The notes beneath the pieces were generated by a model. It ran no database searches. It was given only the letters and a program-made list of their open reading frames with translations, and had not been told where the DNA came from. Positions 32,513 through 39,121 of a DNA stretch of 39,121 bases are shown here, one piece after another. The stretch comes from Kribbella albertanoniae (GTDB taxonomy: Bacteria; Actinomycetota; Actinomycetes; Propionibacteriales; Kribbellaceae), in assembly GCF_004348455.1 (NCBI RefSeq), contig NZ_SMKA01000048.1, forward strand, positions 1 through 39,121. The letters are read 5' to 3'. The position numbers and the translations under genes are program-made. How positions within the stretch are numbered: position 1 is the stretch's first letter; the number at the start of each line of letters is the position of its first letter.

Positions 32513-33418
32513 GTGGCCACCGACACTGTGACCAGCGGCGCCGTCGCCGCGATCGGGACGACCGGGGTCTCCCGGTTCGCCGGGATCCTGCGCTCGTTGC
32601 GCCGCAGCCCGGCCGGGTTCATCGGCTTCATCATCGTGGCGCTGCTGGTGCTGATCACCTCGATCGGCCCGATCTTCACCCCGACGATCGAGCCCAACAT
32701 CAAGGAGATCCTGCTGCCCTTCGGGTCGCCCGGGCATCTGCTCGGCACCGACAACGAGGGTAAGGACGTGCTGATCCAGATGATCGACGGCGGCCGGTCC
32801 GTCATCTTCATCGGGTTCGTCGCCGCCGCCATCTCGACCGCCCTGGCGATCGCGCTCGGATCGCTGGCCGCCTACCTCGGCGGCTGGGTCGACTCCGCGG
32901 TCGTGACGGCGGCCGACGTCGTACTGACCGTGCCGCAGATCGTCCTGCTCGCCGTCCTCGGCGCGCTGTTCAAGCTCGACTCACCACTTCTGCTGGCGTT
33001 GCTGGTCGGTGGATTGTCCTGGCCGGTGCTCACACGGGCTGTGCGGTCCCAGGTGCTGTCGCTGAAGGAACGTGAGTTCGTCGAGGCGGCCCGGCTGCTC
33101 GACCTCGGCACGCCGCGGGTGGTGTTCGTCGAGATCCTGCCGAACATGGCCAGCTTCATCCTGATGAACTTCATGATCGGCGTGACGAACGCGATCTACT
33201 CGCTCGTCGGCCTGTACCTGCTCGGCCTCGCACCACTGACCGGATCGAACTGGGGGATCATGCTGAACCGCGCCTGGATCGCCGGCGCGATCTTCAACGA
33301 CGCCAGTCTGGGGTTCATCCTCAGTCCGGTCGTCGCCATCACGTTGCTCCTGCTCGGTCTGGTGATGATGACCAGATCGCTCGAGGAGATCCTCAACCCC
33401 CGTCTCCGGGACCGGTGA
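32513..33418 (+). CDS. ABC transporter permease, DppC/OppC type
   Basis: Second membrane subunit (301 aa). The N-terminal helix (GFIGFIIVALLVLITSIGPIF), the HLLGTDNEGKDVLIQMIDGGR motif and the EAA loop (FVEAARLLDLGTPRVVFVEILPNM) are typical of DppC/OppC proteins. GTG 32513 lies 4 nt after the stop of the first permease, with AGGGG upstream; the frame extends back into that gene. Its stop overlaps the GTG start assigned to the first ATPase. Confidence 0.92.
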   Translation: MATDTVTSGAVAAIGTTGVSRFAGILRSLRRSPAGFIGFIIVALLVLITSIGPIFTPTIEPNIKEILLPFGSPGHLLGTDNEGKDVLIQMIDGGRSVIFIGFVAAAISTALAIALGSLAAYLGGWVDSAVVTAADVVLTVPQIVLLAVLGALFKLDSPLLLALLVGGLSWPVLTRAVRSQVLSLKEREFVEAARLLDLGTPRVVFVEILPNMASFILMNFMIGVTNAIYSLVGLYLLGLAPLTGSNWGIMLNRAWIAGAIFNDASLGFILSPVVAITLLLLGLVMMTRSLEEILNPRLRDR

Positions 33419-34485
33419 TCGGCATGACTGTTCCTGTGACAAGTGCTCGCGCCGTGCGTGGCGGGACCGGCAAACCCCTGCTCTCGATCCGCGACTTCAA
33501 GGTCGAGTACCGGACCGGCTCCGGTACGACGGTGCAGGCGGTCCGTGGTGTCGACCTGGACCTCTATCCGGGCGAGAGCCTGGCGCTGGTGGGCGAGAGC
33601 GGTTGCGGTAAGACGACGTTCGGGCTCGGTCTGCTGCGGTTGCTGCCGCGGCTCGGGCACGCGTCCGGCCAGGTCACGTTCAACCGCGGTGACGGGACCG
33701 AGATCGACGTACTGGGTCTCGATGGTCGCGATCTGCGGCAGTTCCGGTGGCGGGATGCCGCGATGGTGTTCCAGGGTGCGATGAACGCCTTCAACCCGGT
33801 GCTGAAGATCCGCGGGCACATGCACGACACGATGCGCGCGCACACCAAGGCCACCAAGCAGGAGATCGAGGAGCGCGCGGCCGAGCTGCTCCGGCTGGTT
33901 CGGCTCGAGCCCGAGCGGGTGATGGACTCGTATCCGCACGAGCTGTCCGGCGGAATGCGGCAGCGGGTGCTGATCGCGATGAGCCTGCTGCTGGAGCCCG
34001 AGGTACTGATCCTCGACGAGCCGACGACGGCACTCGACATCCTCACCCAGCGGTCGGTGGTCGACGTACTGCACGAGGTACGCGAGCGGCTCGGCTTCTC
34101 GATGATCTTCATCTCGCACGACCTCTCGCTGGCCGCCGAGCTCGCCGACCGCGTCGCCACCATGTACGCCGGCCGCATCATCGAGACGGGTGGTGTCCGG
34201 GACATGTTCTACAAGCCGCGGCACCCGTACACGCTCGGTCTGATCAAGGCCGTGCCACCGATCGTCGGCGACCTGCCGGATCTCGAGTCGATCCCCGGCG
34301 GACCGCCGAGCCTGGCCGCGTTGCCGACGGGCTGCTCGTTCCACCCGCGGTGCAAGTTCGCGACCGACGAATGCCAGGAGGTGGATCCGCCGTTGATCCC
34401 GATCACCGACGAGCCGGGTGACGCCCACGACGTCGCCTGCATCCACTCCGATCAGGTCCACCTCGAACGGAGGACCGCATCATGA
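33415..34485 (+). CDS. ABC transporter ATPase, DppD/OppD type
   Basis: ATP-binding subunit of the importer, 356 aa. Walker A is GESGCGKTT, the Q-loop is MVFQGAMNAFNPVL, the signature is LSGGMRQRV, Walker B is LILDEPTTALD and the H-loop is ISHD. The C-terminal oligopeptide-type extension includes HPYTLGLIKAVP and CSFHPRC. The start is either GTG 33415, overlapping the previous stop by 4 nt, or ATG 33424; neither has a strong ribosome site. The stop overlaps the next start (ATGA). Confidence 0.93.
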   Translation: MIGMTVPVTSARAVRGGTGKPLLSIRDFKVEYRTGSGTTVQAVRGVDLDLYPGESLALVGESGCGKTTFGLGLLRLLPRLGHASGQVTFNRGDGTEIDVLGLDGRDLRQFRWRDAAMVFQGAMNAFNPVLKIRGHMHDTMRAHTKATKQEIEERAAELLRLVRLEPERVMDSYPHELSGGMRQRVLIAMSLLLEPEVLILDEPTTALDILTQRSVVDVLHEVRERLGFSMIFISHDLSLAAELADRVATMYAGRIIETGGVRDMFYKPRHPYTLGLIKAVPPIVGDLPDLESIPGGPPSLAALPTGCSFHPRCKFATDECQEVDPPLIPITDEPGDAHDVACIHSDQVHLERRTAS

Positions 34486-35522
34486 CCGCGGTCGACGAGA
34501 CTCCCGCCGTACAGGATGCGTCCGGCAAGCCGTTGATGACGCTAGACGGGGTCAGCCAGGTGTTCGACACCAAGGCCGGGCCGATCCGTGCGGTCGACCA
34601 GGCCAACCTGTCGATCAACCCGGGCGAGGTGTTGTGCCTGGTGGGGGAGAGCGGTTCGGGGAAGACGACGGCGGCCCGGATGGCGGCTGGGCTCACCCGG
34701 CCGAGCAGCGGTCAGGTGATGTTCGACGGCACCGACATCTGGTCGCTGAAGAAGCGGGACTTCCGGGACTTCCGGCGCAGCGTGCAGTACGTCCACCAGG
34801 ACCCGTACGCTTCGCTGAACCCGACCCGTACGATCCAGCAGACGCTCACTGCGCCGCTGCTCAAACACGGTGTGGTGAAGGGGAAGCAGGCTGCCGCCGA
34901 GCGTGCGTACGAGTTGCTCACGAAGGTCGATCTGACGCCGCCGGAGAACTACCTCTCGAAGTACCCGCACCAGCTGTCTGGTGGCCAAAGGCAACGAGTT
35001 GCGGTCGCCCGGGCGCTCACCCTGGACCCGAAGATCATCATCGCCGACGAGTCGACCTCGATGCTCGACGTGTCGATCCGGATCAGCGTGCTGGCGATGC
35101 TCGGCCGGCTGCGCGACGAGCTCGGCGTCGGGTTCCTGTTCATCACCCACGACCTGGCGATCGCGAAGTACTTCGGCTGGCGCGGCCGGACCGCGGTGAT
35201 GTACCTCGGCCGGATCGTCGAGTTCGGCCCGACCCCGCGGATCATCAACGCGCCGACGCACCCCTACACCCGGGCACTGATCGACGCGATCCCGGAGCCG
35301 GACCCCGATCTGACCCGCACCAAGAACGCGGAATCCCTGCGCAGCCTGGAGATTCCGAGCCTGGCGCACCTGCCACCGGGCTGTGCGTTCCACCCGCGCT
35401 GCGGCCGGTTCGAGGACGGGCTGTGCGACGGCGACGTACCGCAGCTGATCCAGGTCCGGCCGGGCCAGTCGGCCGCCTGTCACGTGGTCGCCCGGGACGG
35501 CGCCGATGAGCCGGCGGCCTGA
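34482..35522 (+). CDS. ABC transporter ATPase, DppF/OppF type
   Basis: Second ATPase of the importer, 346 aa. Motifs are Walker A GESGSGKTT, Q-loop VHQDPYASLNP, signature LSGGQRQRV, Walker B IIIADESTSMLD and H-loop ITHD. The C-terminal extension has HPYTRALIDAIPEPD and CAFHPRC. Coupled to the previous gene by ATGA and to the next by TGATG. Confidence 0.93.
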   Translation: MTAVDETPAVQDASGKPLMTLDGVSQVFDTKAGPIRAVDQANLSINPGEVLCLVGESGSGKTTAARMAAGLTRPSSGQVMFDGTDIWSLKKRDFRDFRRSVQYVHQDPYASLNPTRTIQQTLTAPLLKHGVVKGKQAAAERAYELLTKVDLTPPENYLSKYPHQLSGGQRQRVAVARALTLDPKIIIADESTSMLDVSIRISVLAMLGRLRDELGVGFLFITHDLAIAKYFGWRGRTAVMYLGRIVEFGPTPRIINAPTHPYTRALIDAIPEPDPDLTRTKNAESLRSLEIPSLAHLPPGCAFHPRCGRFEDGLCDGDVPQLIQVRPGQSAACHVVARDGADEPAA

Positions 35523-35731
35523 TGCCTCCGGAGCTGGGGCGGATGGCGCTCGGCTGGGCAGCCTTTCTGGTGCTCGGCGCGGGCGTCCTGCTGCTCACGC
35601 TCACGCCCGGTACGCCGGAGTTCGTGGTCACGTTGTTCACCTTGTTCTTGGGCCTGTTCCTGGGCCTGATCGTCGTCGCCGGTGTCGTCTGGACCCGCCG
35701 ACGGACGAAGCGAGAAGACGGTCAGCAGTAG
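35522..35731 (+). CDS. Two-helix small membrane protein in the ABC operon
   Basis: A 69-aa protein with two hydrophobic segments (about 8-28 and 33-57) and a basic tail TRRRTKREDGQQ. It starts at ATG 35522, overlapping the DppF stop by one base (TGATG), and lies 55 bp before the binding-protein gene. Its position in a tightly coupled operon supports it as a real gene. I recognise no family. It may assist assembly or stability of the transporter; that is inference. Confidence 0.75.
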   Translation: MPPELGRMALGWAAFLVLGAGVLLLTLTPGTPEFVVTLFTLFLGLFLGLIVVAGVVWTRRRTKREDGQQ

Positions 35732-35786
35732 TTCAGTACAACTGGTCGCGCGACGGCGTGCGGTCAGGATCAGGAAAGGACCGAGG

Positions 35787-37628
35787 ATGAGTCCCACCGG
35801 CAGTAACGAGTCCGCGGCACGGGCCCGGACCAACGAGGTCTCCCGCCGCAACGTGCTCCAGCTCTTCGGCTTCGCCGGTCTCGGCGCTGCCGGTCTCGGC
35901 TCGGCCGTGGCGTGCTCGCCCAGCAAGCCCGCCGCCCAGGGCGGCAGCGGCGGTGAGAAGGAGTTCCACGGCGCGTATCCGTACCAGCTGCCGCCGAAGG
36001 GCCACTTCAACCTGGCCGCCGGTGTCCTCGACGGCATCCAGCAGGCCGGCAGCCCGTACATGGACCTCGTCTACCCCAGCGCCGGCCTGTACTACTGGGC
36101 CGACAAGAAGTGGGAGTGGATGATGGCCGAGTCCGGCACGCTGGACGAGGCGGCCAAGACCTACACCCTCAAGCTGCGGTCCGGCCTGACCTGGAGCGAC
36201 GGATCGCCCGTGACCAGCAAGGACGTCGTCGCGACGTCCAACCTGCGCTGGCTGATGCGCCAGCAGGACTGGACGTTCCTGTCCGACGTCAAGGCGACCG
36301 ACGACACCACGGTCGTCTTCACGATCGGTACGCCGTCGACTGTGCTCGAGCGGTACATCCTGCGCGCCCCGATCCTGCCGTCGGCCGTGTACGGCGAGTG
36401 GGCGACCAAGGCCGAGACGCTGCGCAAGGCCAAGGGCAGCCTGGACGACGGCGAGGGCAAGACCCTCAACGGCGACTTCCAGAAGTTCCACCCGGAGAAC
36501 CCGATCGTGTCCGGGCCGTTCAACTACGACCCGAAGACCATGACGAACGCGCAGATGTCGCTGGTCAAGAACGACAAGGGCCTGTTCGCCGACAAGGTTG
36601 GCTTCACCAAGGTCGTGCTCTACAACGGTGAGACTTCCGACATCACCCCGACGGTGATGAACAAGGACGTCGACTACGCGACCCACGGCTTCGCGGTGGC
36701 CAGCGAGAAGACCTTCGAGAGCAACGGTTTCCGGATCCTGCGCCCGCCGGTGTACTCCGGTCCCGCGCTGGTCTTCAACTTCACGACCCGCCCGGAGTTC
36801 GCCGACGTTCGCGTCCGGCAGGCGATCGCCTACGTCCTGGACCGCGGCGAGAACGGCACGATCGCGCTCGGCGAGTCCGGCAAGGCCTGCAAGTTCATGG
36901 CCGGTTTCTCCGACCAGACCGTTCCGGACTGGGTCTCCGACGCCGACCAGAAGAAGCTGCAGGCGTACGAGAAGGACTTCGCCAAGGCCACCCAGCTGCT
37001 CACCGAGGCCGGCTGGAAGAAGGCCGGCGACAAGTGGCAGACTCCGGCCGGTAAGCCCGCGGCGTACGACATCAAGTTCCCGACCGAGTTCGCCGACTGG
37101 AACCCGGCCGCCACCAACGCGGCCGACCAGCTGACCAAGTTCGGCTTCAACATCACCAAGCGCGGGATCACCTTCACCCAGCTGACCCCCGACGTACTGG
37201 CCGGCAAGTTCGACCTGGCGATCCAGAGCTGGGGCGCGTCGTCGCACCCGCACCCGTACTTCTCGTTCGTCCAGGACCTCTACACGTTCAACTACGTGAC
37301 GGCCGCGAACCAGGGCGGCAAGGGGATGAACTTCCCGCTCAAGCAGAAGACCTCGGCCGGCGACATCGACCTCAAGGCCGTCGTCGACAAGTCCGCGCAG
37401 GGTCTGGACGTCGAGGAGCAGAAGAAGAACGTGACCGCCGCGGCGCTCGCGTTCAACGAGCTGCTGCCGATCATCCCGCTGTGGGAGCGGTACGGGAACA
37501 ACCCGGCGCTGGAGGGCAAGCGGGTGGCCAAGTTCCCGGCCGACGACGACCCGATCCTGAAGAACGCGCCGTACGCCGACAACTTCGTCATCATGGGCAT
37601 GTACTCGGGGAAGATCGCGCCGGTTTAA
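35787..37628 (+). CDS. ABC transporter substrate-binding lipoprotein, family 5 (DppA/OppA type), Tat-exported
   Basis: Extracellular binding protein of 613 aa. The N-terminus carries a twin-arginine signal (SRRNVLQLFGFAGLGAAGLGSAVAC) ending in a lipobox cysteine, so it is exported folded and lipid-anchored. The family 5 pattern is clear: LKLRSGLTWSDGSPVTSKDVV early and ADVRVRQAIAYVLDR in the middle. ATG 35787 has GAAAGGA (35773-35779) 7 nt upstream; the open frame extends to 35682 without a signal sequence. It completes the importer. In actinobacteria such systems carry peptides or oligosaccharides; nothing here decides which. Confidence 0.92.
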   Translation: MSPTGSNESAARARTNEVSRRNVLQLFGFAGLGAAGLGSAVACSPSKPAAQGGSGGEKEFHGAYPYQLPPKGHFNLAAGVLDGIQQAGSPYMDLVYPSAGLYYWADKKWEWMMAESGTLDEAAKTYTLKLRSGLTWSDGSPVTSKDVVATSNLRWLMRQQDWTFLSDVKATDDTTVVFTIGTPSTVLERYILRAPILPSAVYGEWATKAETLRKAKGSLDDGEGKTLNGDFQKFHPENPIVSGPFNYDPKTMTNAQMSLVKNDKGLFADKVGFTKVVLYNGETSDITPTVMNKDVDYATHGFAVASEKTFESNGFRILRPPVYSGPALVFNFTTRPEFADVRVRQAIAYVLDRGENGTIALGESGKACKFMAGFSDQTVPDWVSDADQKKLQAYEKDFAKATQLLTEAGWKKAGDKWQTPAGKPAAYDIKFPTEFADWNPAATNAADQLTKFGFNITKRGITFTQLTPDVLAGKFDLAIQSWGASSHPHPYFSFVQDLYTFNYVTAANQGGKGMNFPLKQKTSAGDIDLKAVVDKSAQGLDVEEQKKNVTAAALAFNELLPIIPLWERYGNNPALEGKRVAKFPADDDPILKNAPYADNFVIMGMYSGKIAPV

Positions 37629-37668
37629 TCGGTAGCTTCTGACCCTGGGAACTGATTGGGTCGGCCGG

Positions 37669-39121
37669 GTGATCACCGTTCGCGAGATCGACCCGGCCGA
37701 CCCTGTTCTGTTCGACCAGTGGTACGACGCCCTGCACGCGGGGGTGGTCGCGGGACGGTCGGCGGCCCTCCTCGGAACACGGGAGACGTTCGCCGTCTCA
37801 CTGCGCGACCCGTCGCCGCTGAAGACCCGGCTCGCGGTCGTTGCCCTGGACGACGATCAGGTCGTCGGGGCGATGCTCTTCGAGTACCGGTTGCAGGACA
37901 ACCTGGACAACGTCGACGTCGAGATCGACGTACCGCCTTCGTTTCGGCGCCGTGGCGTTGGTACGGCGTTGTGGCAATGGGCCGCGACCCGTGCCGCCCA
38001 GCTCGGGCGGACGATCTTCCAGACCGAGCTCGGCGTTCCGTCGTCGCCGTGGCCCGGGTCCGTGTTCGCGGAGGGGTTGGGTTTCACGGTCGAGCACGTC
38101 GAGGACCATCTCGTCGTACCCCTGCCGTATGACTCGGTGCGGCTGGCTGAGCTGCGGGAGTCGGCGGGCAAGCTCGAGGGTTACACGCTGACGTCGTGGG
38201 CGGGGGTCTGCCCGCCGGAACACCAGCAGGCGTACGCCGATCTGCACACGGCGATGGACAACGACGTACCGACCGGCGGGATGACGCGCGAGACGGTGCC
38301 GTGGACGGTCGAGCGGTTGGTGGAGGGTGAGGAGCGCGTGGATCGCAGCTACCTCGCGCTGGTGACGATGGCGCACACCGACGCCGGCTCGCCTGCTGGG
38401 TACACGCTGATCTACGTTCCGCGGACGGATCCGGACAATGTTCAGCAGGACGACACGCTGGTTTTGCGGGACCACCGCGGGCACAACCTCGGCACGCACT
38501 TGAAGCTGGCGAACCTTGAGTTGCTCGCTGAACATCTTGAGGCGCAGTCCTCTCTGCACACGTGGACCGCGCTCTCCAACACGGCGATGCAGAAGGTCAA
38601 CGCGCGCTTCGGCTTCTCTGTTGTCGAGCAGAATCAGGAGCTGGAGCTCACGCGCCCTCGATTGCGCCCGGCCGCACGCGCCATCATCCTCGATCCCGAC
38701 GACCGGCTGCTGCTGGTCCGCTTCGAGTTCGACGACGGGCCGCTGTGGGCCACACCCGGCGGTGGGCTGGAGCCGACCGAGTCCCTGCAGGAGGGCCTTC
38801 GTCGCGAGCTGACCGAAGAGGTCGGCCTCACCCTGACCGAGGATCCGCCGCTCGTCTGGCACCAGGAAGTAGTTGCCGAAGGCCACGCCGACGGCTACGA
38901 AGGCGTCATCAACGACTACTTCCTGATCCGCACCCCGGCGTTCGACGCCGCTGGCACCTTCACGGCCGACGAGATGGCCGCCGAGAACGTTCACGGCCAC
39001 CGCTGGTGGACCCTGGAAGAACTCCAAGCCCACGAAGGCCGCTTCGCTCCCCGAGACCTCCCGTCCCTGGTCGCCGACCTCCTCCGCACCGGCCCACCCA
39101 CCATCCCCCTCGCCCTGGGTC
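37669..39121 (+). CDS. GNAT-GNAT-Nudix fusion protein, partial (runs off the right edge)
   Basis: I translated this frame directly. It stays open from GTG 37669 through the window end: 484 codons without a stop. The first GNAT domain (about 1-155) has DVEIDVPPSFRRRGVGTALWQW. The second (about 165-325) has TLVLRDHRGHNLGTHLKLANLELL and WTALSNTAMQKVNARFGF. A Nudix hydrolase domain follows, with the full box G-x5-E-x7-RELTEEVGL at about residues 365-387 (GGLEPTESLQEGLRRELTEEV). The first two domains match the layout of the tandem GNAT protein at 26428-27420. It may both acetylate a small molecule and hydrolyse a nucleoside-diphosphate compound. The start lacks a clear Shine-Dalgarno sequence. Confidence 0.85.
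   Translation, partial: MITVREIDPADPVLFDQWYDALHAGVVAGRSAALLGTRETFAVSLRDPSPLKTRLAVVALDDDQVVGAMLFEYRLQDNLDNVDVEIDVPPSFRRRGVGTALWQWAATRAAQLGRTIFQTELGVPSSPWPGSVFAEGLGFTVEHVEDHLVVPLPYDSVRLAELRESAGKLEGYTLTSWAGVCPPEHQQAYADLHTAMDNDVPTGGMTRETVPWTVERLVEGEERVDRSYLALVTMAHTDAGSPAGYTLIYVPRTDPDNVQQDDTLVLRDHRGHNLGTHLKLANLELLAEHLEAQSSLHTWTALSNTAMQKVNARFGFSVVEQNQELELTRPRLRPAARAIILDPDDRLLLVRFEFDDGPLWATPGGGLEPTESLQEGLRRELTEEVGLTLTEDPPLVWHQEVVAEGHADGYEGVINDYFLIRTPAFDAAGTFTADEMAAENVHGHRWWTLEELQAHEGRFAPRDLPSLVADLLRTGPPTIPLALG

Noticed and set aside
35733..37676. 647-codon frame opposite the family 5 binding protein
   Set aside because: Antisense shadow; Val/Arg/Gly-rich translation with no domain.
37798..39033. 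411-codon minus-strand frame at the right edge
   Set aside because: The plus-strand GNAT-GNAT-Nudix frame has complete motifs over the same region, so the minus frame is a shadow.

Overview
The window is about 39 kb of very GC-rich chromosomal DNA with strong G/C third-position bias, many GTG/TTG starts and frequent GTAC-containing codon pairs. Gene content (hrcA-dnaJ-rsmE, phoH-ybeY-CBS-era, an F420-dependent oxidoreductase, DUF3097, a SigE-type ECF sigma factor, a leucine-codon leader before leuA) points to an actinobacterium of the Propionibacteriales, most like Kribbella or a close relative. The genus is inferred from memory of gene order and style; no search was run. No tRNA, rRNA, CRISPR array, transposase or phage gene was seen.

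Left part (1-5.4 kb): a polysaccharide-utilisation cluster with a Tat-exported PL8 polysaccharide lyase, a sugar-binding lipoprotein without its own permeases, and a LacI-type repressor. Two LacI-type palindromes lie just before the lyase and the binding protein. At 5.4-10.4 kb a lipoprotein/membrane-protein pair diverges from a large patatin-like lipase with C-terminal membrane segments, followed by a convergent DUF3097 gene. At 10.4-13.3 kb, on the minus strand, are an NCS1 nucleobase/hydantoin-type transporter, a DUF4870 membrane protein and a metallo-beta-lactamase-fold hydrolase. From 13.33 to 14.04 kb there is no gene but a dense set of palindromes, including two copies of an inverted-repeat element whose third copy lies at 10.38 kb. 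Then comes a ThuA/Gfo-Idh sugar-catabolic pair with two operator-like sites.

Centre (15.7-26.3 kb): a housekeeping block. hrcA is preceded by a CIRCE element and followed by dnaJ and rsmE. A sigma factor and a coupled membrane protein with GerMN and Gmad2 domains lie on the minus strand. A zinc-phospholipase-C-like protein is followed by phoH, ybeY, a CBS-domain membrane protein, a degenerate cytidine-deaminase homologue, era and a GNAT enzyme, most with overlapping or near-adjacent ends.

Right part (26.4-39.1 kb): a tandem GNAT protein and an F420-type PPOX protein on the minus strand; an unfamiliar protein with the LQxxAGNAAV motif seen in cargo-like proteins of contractile injection systems; leuA with a clear leucine attenuator; a complete oligopeptide/oligosaccharide-type ABC transporter operon with an extra two-helix small protein; and, running off the right edge, a GNAT-GNAT-Nudix fusion.

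The least explained items are the AGNAAV protein, the PLC-like protein, the patatin module and the palindromic repeat family.
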